From the NCBI GenBank assembly GCA_002720855.1, contig PBIN01000014.1, forward strand, positions 310,001 through 374,000: a stretch of DNA of 64,000 nt. The letters run 5' to 3'. Positions 16,449 through 25,215 of the stretch are shown in pieces (within the stretch, counting starts at the first letter, position 1; every line of letters starts with the position of its first letter). Under the pieces are notes generated by a model that was not told the DNA's origin, searched no databases, and saw nothing but the letters and a program-made list of their open reading frames with translations. The stretch is from Rhodospirillaceae bacterium. Its GTDB lineage: Bacteria > Pseudomonadota > Alphaproteobacteria > MPNO01 > UBA2964. The translations under genes were made by a program, and so were the position numbers.

Positions 16449-17510
16449 ATGAAATTCGGTCTTTTCTACCTGCCGACCTACCTGCCGGATGGTGACCGGA
16501 ACATCCACACGCATATGCATAATATTGTTGAGCAGGTCGAGTATGCCGATCAGATTGGCATCGATTATGCCTGGATGGTCGAGCATCATTTTGTCCGGCA
16601 TGGCGGCTTCCTGTCTTCGAATTATGCCTTCCTGAGTTATTTGGCGGCGCGAACACAAAACATCAGACTGGGAACCGGTGCGACGGTGCTGCCCCTGAAT
16701 GATGCGGTGCGCGTCGCGGAGCAGGCAGCGACTCTTGATCAACTATCCAGAGGGCGGCTCGATTTTGGTGTCGGGCGGGGATTCATCCGCGATGAGTTTG
16801 AGGCGTTTGGTGTGCCGATGAAGGAAAGCCGCGAGCGTGTCGAGGAAGGCGTCGAGCTGGTACTCAAGGCGTGGGCCGGCGGGCCGCTGGAATTCGAAAG
16901 CAAGTTTCGGCCCAAAATGTCGGGCCTCAATGTTTTGCCAACGATTTATCAGAAACCGCACCCGCCCATCTGGAATGCCTGTCTGATGTCGCCTGAAAGT
17001 TTCGAGTGGACTGCACAGGAAGGCCACAATTTGCTCTACGTCGCCTATCACGTTGATCACGAGCTGGCGACAGAACGCATCGGCTGGTATCGCGATGCTC
17101 TCCCGAAACACGGGCGCAAGATCGAGGATCATGAGGTGTGCTGTGTCTATCACGCCTATTTTATGGAGAATGAAGACAACGCGCTGCTCGAAGCTACGGT
17201 CGATCAGGCGATGGGCGAGTATGGCGGTGCGGGCAAAGAGGCGGCGAGCAAGCCGCCCGACCCTGAGGCTTACAAAGGTTATGACCAGCGGGATAAAGGA
17301 ACACAGCAACTGACATTTGACCGGTACTTCCCCGGCCGCGTTGTCATGGGCGGGCCCGATCAGGTGGTTGAACGGCTGGAGGTGTTGCGCGATATCGGTA
17401 TCACCCAGGTCGCGTTCCTCGTTGATTTCGGATCGCTTTCGCAGGACCAGATCATGAAATCGCTGAAGATTTTTGGCGAGAAAATCTTGCCGCGCGTGCA
17501 GGATTTATAG
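16449..17510 (+). CDS. LLM-class flavin-dependent oxidoreductase
   Basis: A 353-residue luciferase-like (TIM-barrel) flavin monooxygenase that uses reduced FMN/F420-type flavin from a separate reductase. FGLFYLPTYLPDG opens the barrel, WMVEHHFVRHGGF gives the family HH pair, and LDFGVGRGFIRDEFEAFGVP is the phosphate-binding region. The closing GGPDQVVERLEVLRDIGITQ is standard. The substrate is not evident; members oxidise alkanesulfonates, long-chain aldehydes and other compounds. It stands alone and converges with a PEP-CTERM gene 6 bases after the stop. Confidence 0.85.
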   Translation: MKFGLFYLPTYLPDGDRNIHTHMHNIVEQVEYADQIGIDYAWMVEHHFVRHGGFLSSNYAFLSYLAARTQNIRLGTGATVLPLNDAVRVAEQAATLDQLSRGRLDFGVGRGFIRDEFEAFGVPMKESRERVEEGVELVLKAWAGGPLEFESKFRPKMSGLNVLPTIYQKPHPPIWNACLMSPESFEWTAQEGHNLLYVAYHVDHELATERIGWYRDALPKHGRKIEDHEVCCVYHAYFMENEDNALLEATVDQAMGEYGGAGKEAASKPPDPEAYKGYDQRDKGTQQLTFDRYFPGRVVMGGPDQVVERLEVLRDIGITQVAFLVDFGSLSQDQIMKSLKIFGEKILPRVQDL

Positions 17511-17516
17511 AGAGCC

Positions 17517-18182
17517 TCAGGCCGCCTTGCGCTGCCGCCGTGCGAAGCCAAGCGCCGCGATACCGAGGCCGAAAATAGCGAGTGATTCCGGTTCGGGAAC
17601 GCTGCTGGATTCGGTGCCAAACTCCAGCCTGTCGAACCCGCTATTGTCGGCGACGCTGCTGGTAAACGTTATTGTACTGAAGGCGGTGTCGCTGACGATG
17701 CCGACGAAGTACCTATTGTTACTAACGCTTCCATTGCCAACAAAGTTAAAGGCGCCGCCATCGATGCTAAATCCGAAGGATTGACCAGCACCGCTATCGA
17801 TATCGCTGATGTCGATACCAAAGGCGTTAATCCCGGTGCCAAAATCAAACTCCGTTTGAGTCATGGAGTTGGTTCTTAGGCTCAACGATCCATCCGTAAA
17901 AAAGGTTGGGCTATGCGAAAAATTGCTTCCGCCGGCATTAAGAGTGGCCGTAAACTCAGTAGGTCCCCCTATCGGGAAATTGATGGAAGGTGCGGCGGCA
18001 AAAGCGGTTTCAAAACTCTCAAGGGTTAACGGTCCACCGAAATAATTCTGAAAATCGGTTCTCGCTGAAGTCAGCGTTCCAGCACCTTGGCTGCCGATAA
18101 AAAATGTCGGCATCGCCATTGCATTTGTTGAAAACATGCAAACGAAAGCCAGGCTAGCGATTATTGATTTCAAATAAGTCAT
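17517..18182 (-). CDS. PEP-CTERM sorting domain protein
   Basis: A 221-residue secreted protein: signal peptide ending near TNAMA, a Gly/Ser/Thr/Asn-rich middle with the run GINAFGIDISDIDSG typical of many PEP-CTERM adhesion-like proteins, and a sorting tail SVPEPESLAIFG followed by a hydrophobic stretch and ARRQRK. The middle carries no recognised enzyme motif. It is a single gene, and its upstream gap (18183-18520) contains the sigma-54-type promoter and activator-like box shared with other loci, with a G-to-A change at the -24 position. Confidence 0.86.
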   Translation of the reverse strand: MTYLKSIIASLAFVCMFSTNAMAMPTFFIGSQGAGTLTSARTDFQNYFGGPLTLESFETAFAAAPSINFPIGGPTEFTATLNAGGSNFSHSPTFFTDGSLSLRTNSMTQTEFDFGTGINAFGIDISDIDSGAGQSFGFSIDGGAFNFVGNGSVSNNRYFVGIVSDTAFSTITFTSSVADNSGFDRLEFGTESSSVPEPESLAIFGLGIAALGFARRQRKAA

Positions 18183-18258
18183 CGCTCATTCTTTTAAGTT
18201 TAAAACCCGCTGACAGACAAAGTTAGTCGTTGGGATACACCCCTAAATATCAATTTAA

Positions 18259-18357
18259 GCAATTTTCATGTCGTTTTTTAAATGCATAACAAACCTGCGG
18301 GTTTGATGAAAATTTGTTTTGCTCAAATATCCGGACTGCAAAAGTTTCCGACGGTTT
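18259..18357 (-). promoter_or_regulatory. Sigma-54-type promoter plus activator-like box (PEP-CTERM gene at 18182)
   Basis: On the minus strand GACATGAAAATTGC (18272 down to 18259) fits the -24/-12 spacing with one G-to-A change. The box at 18337-18357 reads TGCAAAAGTTTCCGACGG on the plus strand and 64 bases separate them. The remaining part of the 338-base gap up to 18520 probably contains the promoter of the divergent ABC importer operon; no further element is clear. Confidence 0.6.
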
Positions 18358-18520
18358 TCCTGCCGTAGGGGTGCTGTACTGATTGCACGCCTAAATCGAA
18401 ATAACCAAAAATCCGCAGTTTACCACCCGGTGACTCCATGATTAAATCTCCGCTGTAACACATAAAAAAATCACGGCGCATCTAAGGATGTGTGTCCACA
18501 TTTAATGGGGAGGTTCGACT

Positions 18521-19567
18521 ATGAATACAGTTCGTTCGGTTTTGAAACACTTTGCGCGACGGTCTGTTGCTGGACTGTCGGCATTCGTCTTTGCAGTTAC
18601 AGCATTCGGGTTTATGACGCCTGCGAGTGATGCCGTTGCTGCGACCAAAGTTAAATACGCGGAAGTTGTAAGATCGGTTTTCTATCTTCCAAAGTATATT
18701 GCGATCGCGAATGGATATTTCGCCGAAAACGGAATTGAAGTTGACCTGACAACCGCCTGGGGTGGTGACAAGGGAACCTCGATGCTTTTGACAGGACGCG
18801 TGGACATTGTGTTGCAGGGTCCGGAGACGGCCGTCTATGTTGAGAACGGCGCGTCTCCCGAAAAAACAAAGATGTTCGCAGCGATTACCGCAACTGACGG
18901 ACTGTTTTTGATGTCCCGCAAAAAAATGGCGATGAAGGACTTCAAGTGGAGCATGATCAAAAATAAGACGGTCATGGGCTGGCGTCCGGGTTCCACACCG
19001 GGGCTCTTCCTGGAATATGCGATGAAGAAATATGGCATTTCGCCGAAGAAAGATGTCAACCACGTCACCAATATTGCGATACCCGCGAGAGTTGGTGCCT
19101 GGATTGCCAAGAAAGCCGACTACGCGGTTTTCTTTGAGCCGGACGTATCCCGGCTTTCGCGTGAAGGCCATGCCTTCCCGGTTGCATCGGTCGGTGGAGA
19201 GGTTGGCAAGGTAGACTACACGGTCTTTATGGCGACGGATTCCTATATCAAGAAGAATCCCAAGATCATCCAGGGTTGGACCAATGCAATCTACAAAGCC
19301 ATGCAATGGGTTCAAACCGCTGACGCCACGGATGCCGCCAAGAAAATTTCCAAGTGGTTTCCCAAGGTTAAAATTGAGGACATAGCCGCCTCGGTTAACC
19401 GGTATCGGAAATTCGGAATCTGGAAAACAGATCCGACCACCCATCCGAAAGCGATTTCCGCGTTACAGGATATCCTTGTCGAGGGCGGCGTTTTGAAAGC
19501 AAATAAACGCGTTGCTTACGATAAAGTTGTGACTACGCGTTTCTCGGAAAAAGCGAAAGGCAAGTAG
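18521..19567 (+). CDS. ABC transporter substrate-binding protein (NMT1/THI5-like, NitT/TauT type)
   Basis: A 348-residue periplasmic binding protein with an N-terminal signal region (hydrophobic LSAFVFAVTAFGF, cleavage near VAA-TK). KVKYAEVVRSVFYLPKYIA, then ANGYFAENGIEVDLTTAWGG, is the hallmark of the NMT1/THI5-like fold. Relatives bind nitrate, taurine, sulfonates, hydroxymethylpyrimidine or aromatic amides, so the ligand is unclear. Ribosome site GGGGAGGTT sits 7 bases before ATG. It is the first gene of a run with ATPase, permease, cysteine hydrolase and dehydrogenase, which hints that the imported molecule is an amide. Confidence 0.87.
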   Translation: MNTVRSVLKHFARRSVAGLSAFVFAVTAFGFMTPASDAVAATKVKYAEVVRSVFYLPKYIAIANGYFAENGIEVDLTTAWGGDKGTSMLLTGRVDIVLQGPETAVYVENGASPEKTKMFAAITATDGLFLMSRKKMAMKDFKWSMIKNKTVMGWRPGSTPGLFLEYAMKKYGISPKKDVNHVTNIAIPARVGAWIAKKADYAVFFEPDVSRLSREGHAFPVASVGGEVGKVDYTVFMATDSYIKKNPKIIQGWTNAIYKAMQWVQTADATDAAKKISKWFPKVKIEDIAASVNRYRKFGIWKTDPTTHPKAISALQDILVEGGVLKANKRVAYDKVVTTRFSEKAKGK

Positions 19568-19592
19568 CTGACGCAAAGTTCCGAGTAAAATC

Positions 19593-20384
19593 ATGGCAAC
19601 ACAAACACCGAAGGTCGAGCTTCGCGATATCGACCTTCGGTATTTCACACTCGAAGGCGAAACCGAAGCGCTTAGAGAGTTTTCTCTTTCGGTTTCGCCG
19701 GGCGAGTTCGTCGCGATCGTTGGGCAAAGCGGTTGTGGAAAAAGCACCCTGTTGTCTCTGGTAGCTGGCATTCTCGAGCCTACGGACGGCGATGTTCTGG
19801 TAAACGGCGCACCGGTCGAAGGGCCGTCGCCGCTCTGCGGCTATATGCTGCAACAGGACCACCTCTTTGAATGGCGCTCCATTTTGGACAATGTCGTTTT
19901 GGGTGCAGAAATTCAGGGTCTTAATCGTGGCGACGCGATAGAACGCGCTAAAACTTTGCTGCGTGGATATGGGCTTGGCGAGTTCATGGATCATTTTCCC
20001 CATCAGCTTTCGGGGGGCATGCGCCAAAGGGCGGCGTTGGCCCGTACTCTTTGCACCGATCCGGAAATTCTCCTTCTCGATGAGCCCTTCTCGGCACTGG
20101 ATTTTCAAACGCGGCTGGCATTGTCGGACGAGGTATCCGAAATCCTGCGTCGCGAGGGTAAGACCGTTATTCTGGTTACGCACGATATTTCGGAAGCCGT
20201 CAGCATGGCTGACAAGGTTATTGTCATGACCAAGCGGCCGGGCAGGGTGAAAGCCGTTCATGATATCGTTTTTAAGGAAACGGAAAATGGACGGCCGCGT
20301 CCTTTTGAAGCGCGGTCTCTAGAAGAATTCAGAAATTATTTTGACCAGATTTGGAGCGAGCTGGATATCCATGTCGGAAACTGA
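19593..20384 (+). CDS. ABC transporter ATP-binding protein (NitT/TauT type)
   Basis: A 263-residue ATPase that energises the importer. Walker A GQSGCGKST (about residues 50-58), Q-loop near LQQDHLFEW, signature LSGGMRQRAAL, Walker B ILLLDEPFSALD and the H-loop VTHDI are all intact. The C-terminal 50 residues form the extra helix seen in this subfamily. It follows the binding protein after 25 bases and overlaps the permease gene by 14 bases. Together with those two genes it makes a complete transporter. Confidence 0.92.
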   Translation: MATQTPKVELRDIDLRYFTLEGETEALREFSLSVSPGEFVAIVGQSGCGKSTLLSLVAGILEPTDGDVLVNGAPVEGPSPLCGYMLQQDHLFEWRSILDNVVLGAEIQGLNRGDAIERAKTLLRGYGLGEFMDHFPHQLSGGMRQRAALARTLCTDPEILLLDEPFSALDFQTRLALSDEVSEILRREGKTVILVTHDISEAVSMADKVIVMTKRPGRVKAVHDIVFKETENGRPRPFEARSLEEFRNYFDQIWSELDIHVGN

Positions 20385-21237
20385 TCAAGAGCAGAACTCG
20401 ACGGACGATCAGGCAGCCGTCGAAGCGGTTGATCCGTCTAGCCCGAGCCCAATGTATCAGAGCTTTCTGCGCCGGGTTCGCAGCCGCCGCAAACTCATTC
20501 TTCTTACCCAGTTTATTCTCGTCGGATTATTTTTTGCGCTTTGGGAAATTGCGCCGAGGTATCATTGGGTCAATCCCGTTTTGACAAGTTATCCCTCTGC
20601 TATTTGGGCAACATTCCTCGAACTGCTCGCAGATACAGATAATAATATCATGACCCATACCTGGGTCACCGTTCAGGAAACCATCGTCGGTTTTACGTTG
20701 TCGATGATATTGGGAGTGGGTACGGCCATTCTCTTATGGTGGTGGGATTTCCTGTACCGGGTTGTTGACCCGTTCATGGTGGTTGCCAACGCATTGCCCA
20801 AGATCGCGCTTGTGCCGATTTTTTACATTTGGCTGGGCGATGTCGCCTCTATCTACGCGATGGCTGTCGCAATTGCGGTCTTCATCACCATCCTTATGGT
20901 CTATAGCGGTTTCCGAGAAACTGATCCCAACAAAGTCAAACTTGTCCGCACACTGGGTGCTAACAAGCATCAGATTTTACGAAAAGTCGTCCTGCCTTCG
21001 AATGTGCCGGTGATGGTCGCCGCGCTTAAAATCAATGTCGGTCTTGCTTTGGTCGGCGTCATTGTCGGCGAGTTCCAGGCGGCAAAGGCGGGTTTAGGGC
21101 ATCTGATCATCTATGGCAGCCAGGTCTTTCAGATGACACTTGTCATGACGTCGATATCGATGCTCGCTATAATTTCGACGATTATGTACCTGGCCATAAT
21201 GTATTTGGAAAATACTGTAATGCGGCATCACAGCTAG
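20371..21237 (+). CDS. ABC transporter permease (NitT/TauT type)
   Basis: A 288-residue inner-membrane permease of the BPD_transp_1 family with about six helices. The EAA-type loop appears as FRETDPNKVKLVRTLGANKH and then LRKVVLPSNVPVMVAAL. The first 45 residues are a charged, cytoplasmic N-terminal extension. I use the ATG at 20371, inside the ATPase gene; the longer reading from 20341 overlaps it even more and adds no conserved residues. Translation is probably coupled to the ATPase. It completes the importer, and a hydrolase gene follows after 37 bases. Confidence 0.9.
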   Translation: MSETDQEQNSTDDQAAVEAVDPSSPSPMYQSFLRRVRSRRKLILLTQFILVGLFFALWEIAPRYHWVNPVLTSYPSAIWATFLELLADTDNNIMTHTWVTVQETIVGFTLSMILGVGTAILLWWWDFLYRVVDPFMVVANALPKIALVPIFYIWLGDVASIYAMAVAIAVFITILMVYSGFRETDPNKVKLVRTLGANKHQILRKVVLPSNVPVMVAALKINVGLALVGVIVGEFQAAKAGLGHLIIYGSQVFQMTLVMTSISMLAIISTIMYLAIMYLENTVMRHHS

Positions 21238-21274
21238 TGATGCGCTGGCGCTGTCTACCGAGAAGGAGTCGACG

Positions 21275-21976
21275 ATGCATAAAATTGAAATTCCCGACCA
21301 CGTAAAAGAAAGAGTAATCACGCGTCAGGGCAAGCTGCACGCTATTGAATCATTGGAGCCCGAAAAAACGGCACTGATTGTAGTCGATATGCAAAACTAT
21401 TTCATGGCGGAGGGGCAGATGGGTTGCTGTGCGGATGCACGCGACATCGTGCCTAACGTAAATTGCATTGCAGGGGCGATGCGGGATGCCGGTGGTCATG
21501 TCGTCTGGATCCAGAACGATGCGCCTGAGGAAACTCTGGAGAGCTGGGCTAATCTGCACGCGATGTACTCGGATGAGAACCGGAAAACCCGTATGGCAGG
21601 ACTCGCATCCGGTTCGGAGGGCTATGCGCTGTGGGGAGATCTCGACGTGAGGCCGGAGGACATGCACACGGTTAAAACGCGCTATAGCGCGTTTATAAGA
21701 GGTGCGTCAGATATTGAGTCACAATTACAGGAACGCGGCGTAGACACGATTATTGTCACTGGCGTTGCGACCAACGTGTGCTGCGAATCCACGGCGCGCG
21801 ATGCAATGATGTTGGGCTATCGTACAATCATGGTTGCCGATGCCAATGCGGCGCCAACGGATGCCGAACATAATGCGGCGCTCGCCGGCTTTATGCTGTT
21901 TTTCGGCGATGTCCAGTATTCGGACGAAGTTATCGAAAAACTGCAAAAATCAGTTCCTCTCGCTCAGGCGAGTTAA
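21275..21976 (+). CDS. Isochorismatase-family cysteine hydrolase
   Basis: A 233-residue cysteine hydrolase of the isochorismatase-like superfamily, which cleaves amides (nicotinamide, N-carbamoyl, biuret-type) or isochorismate. The triad is visible: Asp in ALIVVDMQNYF (about residue 35), Lys in VKTRYSAF (about 130) and the nucleophile in GVATNVCCESTARDA (about residue 167). A cis-peptide V-A follows the usual G-x-x-T-N pattern. An AAGGAG ribosome site lies 6 bases before the ATG. Position in the importer operon suggests it hydrolyses the imported molecule. Biuret or carbamoyl-type substrates are plausible, unproved guesses. Confidence 0.85.
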   Translation: MHKIEIPDHVKERVITRQGKLHAIESLEPEKTALIVVDMQNYFMAEGQMGCCADARDIVPNVNCIAGAMRDAGGHVVWIQNDAPEETLESWANLHAMYSDENRKTRMAGLASGSEGYALWGDLDVRPEDMHTVKTRYSAFIRGASDIESQLQERGVDTIIVTGVATNVCCESTARDAMMLGYRTIMVADANAAPTDAEHNAALAGFMLFFGDVQYSDEVIEKLQKSVPLAQAS

Positions 21977-22047
21977 GAAAACCGTTCGTTCGAGCGTTTG
22001 GTCATGACGCCCGAGCACTGCACAACATTAAATTAGGGAGACGGAGT

Positions 22048-22935
22048 ATGGAAACGTTAGGTTTCATCGGTACCGGCGGCATGGGCAAAGGCATGGCTGC
22101 TAACTTGATGAAGGCGGGCTACACGCTGGTTGTAAATGATCTCAATCGTGAGCAGGCTAAAGTGCTCGAAGAGCAGGGCGCGACATTCGCTGACTCGCCA
22201 AAAGCCGTCGCTGAATCCTGCGATATCGTACTCTCCATGCTGCCCAACAATGACGCAGCGACGGCGGTCGCGCTCGGCCCGGGCGGTCTGGCCGAGGCAA
22301 CAAGCGGCGCAAAGCTATGGGTCGAGTTTAGCAGTATCGACAAACAAACTATCGTCGCGGCCAGCGATGAACTTGCCAAGTCAGGTTGGGCTGTCGTTGA
22401 TGTCGGGACGGGCGGCGTCGAAGAGGTTGCGGCAGCTGGTGAGCTGGCGCTGTGGGTGTCGGGCTCTGAGGATCTTTTCGAGCAGCTTCAGCCAATGTTT
22501 GAGCCCATGTCGAAATCGGTTTTGCATGTCGGCGAGCTCGGCAACGCCAAACTCGTCAAGAACGCAATGGCAATGTTCGCAGCTGTGCTCCATATGAGCC
22601 TCATCGAAATCTGTAACTGGCTTGGTAAGGGCGGCATGGACAAAGCTACCATTCAAAGCATCGTCGCCAGCTCTCAGCAGGATTCAGTGGCGACCCGGAA
22701 CATCATGGAAAAAGTCGTGAGTGGGAATTACAAGCCACGCAAATCCTGGATGCCCAAGGATGTCGCGTTTGGATTGGATGTCGCGCGTCAGATGGAAGTG
22801 CCGATGCCGTTTGTCGGACTGGCCTATCAGATGTTCGCGATTGCTCAAGCGACCGGTCATGACGGTTGGGAAGCGACGGGTATCGCCTGCAATCTCTATG
22901 ATGTGCTCAACGGCATCGAGCCCAAGTCAGGCTGA
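22048..22935 (+). CDS. NAD(P)-dependent beta-hydroxyacid dehydrogenase (HIBADH family)
   Basis: A 295-residue oxidoreductase of the 3-hydroxyisobutyrate/tartronate-semialdehyde family. LGFIGTGGMGKGMAANLMKAG is the N-terminal dinucleotide fold and GNAKLVKNAMAM supplies the catalytic Lys (about residue 171). The GxGGxxxA-type substrate loop appears as VGTGGVEEVAAAGELAL. Family members reduce or oxidise short hydroxy-acids and semialdehydes. It is probably the last gene of the importer operon (71 bases after the hydrolase; GGGAGACGGAGT precedes ATG). A tartronate-semialdehyde reductase role would link to the glycerate kinase at 47362, but that is inference. Confidence 0.87.
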   Translation: METLGFIGTGGMGKGMAANLMKAGYTLVVNDLNREQAKVLEEQGATFADSPKAVAESCDIVLSMLPNNDAATAVALGPGGLAEATSGAKLWVEFSSIDKQTIVAASDELAKSGWAVVDVGTGGVEEVAAAGELALWVSGSEDLFEQLQPMFEPMSKSVLHVGELGNAKLVKNAMAMFAAVLHMSLIEICNWLGKGGMDKATIQSIVASSQQDSVATRNIMEKVVSGNYKPRKSWMPKDVAFGLDVARQMEVPMPFVGLAYQMFAIAQATGHDGWEATGIACNLYDVLNGIEPKSG

Positions 22936-22978
22936 GATATTTGTCGGCTTTGATCGGATTTGTAATTGAAGGTGACTG

Positions 22979-23941
22979 CTAGCCGGTGAACCATCGCGGC
23001 TCCTGACCCGCAGGAACGGCGACAAGATTTTCCTGACCGGCAATATCTTCGGTCGTGTCGGCTGGTTTGAGGTCAATAGTGTTTTCCGCACCGCTCCCTT
23101 GATGCAGGCTGTAAAGGTCATACCCATAGGTCTTTAAGAGTTCGCCGGCTCCGCCACTATTGCTGCCACGACTTTCGAAAATTATGAGTGGCTGGTGCTG
23201 TTTGAGTATTTGCTCGCCTCTGCGGAAAACTGCGCACTCGTGATCTTCCACATCGACTTTTAATAGGTCAGGCGGTGCAAATAGTACATCGTCGAGTTTC
23301 TTCGCCTCCCCCTCGACAATCTCCTGCTTCGCGGTCTCATCTTCTGCCACAACTTTAGTCAGATGTGTTGCCTCGCTAGCAGTCATGAAAACGGACCCCG
23401 TATGATCAGAGAGGCCGCAGTCCGCAATTTCTACGCTTTTGAGATCCAAGGCCTTGACCATATTTTTCAAGGCCGTATTCATGACATTGGTCAATTCAAA
23501 GGCATGAATTTTACCGTTGAAATCAGGGTGCGTCACAGCAAGCAAAGTGAAGTAACCGCAGTTCGCGCCCACGTCATAAAATGACTGTGCCTTTGGCAAC
23601 ATCGATTCGAGAAACATTGTTTCGATTGGCTCATACCCGCCAAACTTTTCCCGGCTGATCAACGCCATATAGGCAGATTGATGAGCGTCAAATTCGAACT
23701 TTCTATATGTTCCGTCGGACATCCGAATTGTGAAGATGCCCCGGGCCGGAACATTCAGCCAGCCATGAAATATCTCATCACCGGCTTTGCCGAGTTTCTT
23801 TTTCAGAGCCTCCATGCCTCGCGGTTTTCGCGAAGGGTCATGCAGTTTGAGGCCAGGTAAAAATGGTATGCTGATTTCTTCAATGAAACGCCGCGGCTGA
23901 ACCGCAATGGAATATTCTTTATTGTTCTTTGCTGAATCCAA
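22979..23941 (-). CDS. FkbM family methyltransferase
   Basis: A 320-residue SAM-dependent methyltransferase of the FkbM type. SFYDVGANCGYFTLLAVTHP (about residues 115-134) is the SAM motif I, followed by KIHAFELTNVMNTALKNMV and a conserved acidic site near LLKVDVEDHECAVF. FkbM proteins methylate sugars or polyketides, often on extracellular glycans, but the target here is unknown. It stands in a monocistronic position, convergent with the dehydrogenase gene 43 bases away. Confidence 0.82.
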   Translation of the reverse strand: MDSAKNNKEYSIAVQPRRFIEEISIPFLPGLKLHDPSRKPRGMEALKKKLGKAGDEIFHGWLNVPARGIFTIRMSDGTYRKFEFDAHQSAYMALISREKFGGYEPIETMFLESMLPKAQSFYDVGANCGYFTLLAVTHPDFNGKIHAFELTNVMNTALKNMVKALDLKSVEIADCGLSDHTGSVFMTASEATHLTKVVAEDETAKQEIVEGEAKKLDDVLFAPPDLLKVDVEDHECAVFRRGEQILKQHQPLIIFESRGSNSGGAGELLKTYGYDLYSLHQGSGAENTIDLKPADTTEDIAGQENLVAVPAGQEPRWFTG

Positions 23942-23977
23942 TTCCTGACGCCTCTACTTGCGAATTCGAGTACCTGA

Positions 23978-25060
23978 CTAGGGATGCACGTCCTGGGTAA
24001 ACCATTCGGTGGGCAGTTCGTGGCCGATACCCCGTGCCGATGCCTCCTGGAAAGCCTTATGGGCGACTGCGGCGAACTGGAGCCCCTGACCGACATTATT
24101 AACGAAAACTGTCGTCTGTTCGTTGTTCTGCCGCCCCTGCGTGGCGCCGGTCAGGAGTTGTGTCAGTTCCCCCAGGCGTTCCCAGAAAGGCTCATCCCTC
24201 TTAAACCACCAGCCATCAGTTCCCTCAGGTGTTTCAACAGAAGGCAGTTTGTAGAGCTGTGGGCGGGTGGTCGCCGGGTTCTTGGAAAATAAGAACGCCA
24301 TATCAGCAGAATCGAGAAAGGCTTCATCGACTTCCTGGACTTTTACGGCACTTAAATGCACACCCGGCTTCAGCCATTCAGCTTGGTGTACGGGCGACAT
24401 GGAATTGGTTCCGGCAGCAACAATGTCAGCCCCTGATACGGCTTCTTCCGCCGACTCCACAGGGACGAGCTTGGCGTCGACGCGATTTGCGAGTTCACGG
24501 CAAAATTTTTCTCTGTTCTCTGGGTTGGGGCTAAACACGCGGACTTCCTTGATCGGGCGAACCGCACAATGGGACATGAGTTGCCCACCGGCCTGCCATC
24601 CTGTGCCCAAAAGCGCCATTACTTCAGAATCTTCGCGGGCAAGATAGCGCGCTCCTAAACCATTCGCGGCACCCACACGCATTCTGGAAATATACCCGTC
24701 TGGGCAAATCATGATCGGGGCACCGGTCTCCATGCTGAAAAGAAGCATCAAACCATTCCAACGCCCGTCGGCCGAGGCAAGGCGGTCCCGCCGTATATTT
24801 CCCGCCACTTCGGGCCATATCAGCACGTCACTGTTTATCCGCAGAGCGGCAACACCGGCGGCTGGCCACAGACCGCTCATGGATTTCAGACCATAGACAC
24901 CATCCGTCTCGCCAAACTTTGTGGGTGCCAGGGTATCGACTCTCGGACTGTTGATTGCCTCATCCGCCTCAACCGCAAGCTGGCAGGCCTCGACACAATC
25001 GAGGGCCATCTCCATGGTAAGAATTTGATCGATTTCTTCATTGCTGAGGATCAATGTCAT
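23978..25060 (-). CDS. Ornithine cyclodeaminase/mu-crystallin family protein
   Basis: A 360-residue NAD(P)-binding protein of the ornithine cyclodeaminase/mu-crystallin fold. The Rossmann motif is LLGTGWQAGGQLMS (about residues 149-162); the active-site region contains SRMRVGAANGLGARYLA. Family members reduce imines (ketimine reductase, alanine dehydrogenase) or cyclise ornithine. The substrate cannot be decided, as the catalytic Asp/Lys set differs between subfamilies. It is separate from the FkbM gene by 36 bases on the same strand. Confidence 0.82.
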   Translation of the reverse strand: MTLILSNEEIDQILTMEMALDCVEACQLAVEADEAINSPRVDTLAPTKFGETDGVYGLKSMSGLWPAAGVAALRINSDVLIWPEVAGNIRRDRLASADGRWNGLMLLFSMETGAPIMICPDGYISRMRVGAANGLGARYLAREDSEVMALLGTGWQAGGQLMSHCAVRPIKEVRVFSPNPENREKFCRELANRVDAKLVPVESAEEAVSGADIVAAGTNSMSPVHQAEWLKPGVHLSAVKVQEVDEAFLDSADMAFLFSKNPATTRPQLYKLPSVETPEGTDGWWFKRDEPFWERLGELTQLLTGATQGRQNNEQTTVFVNNVGQGLQFAAVAHKAFQEASARGIGHELPTEWFTQDVHP

Positions 25061-25215
25061 CGCGGTGCCTCCCAGTGCAGTTGCCTTGGTTAGACTACCG
25101 TGATGCGCGGCGATCTAAAAATGGCGATTTGTGATTGGTAATCAAAAATCTGATTTTCGCGTGCTGGCCCGTGGCGACCGATTGCCATTGTTCTATCTCA
25201 AATCAGCGAGGTGGA

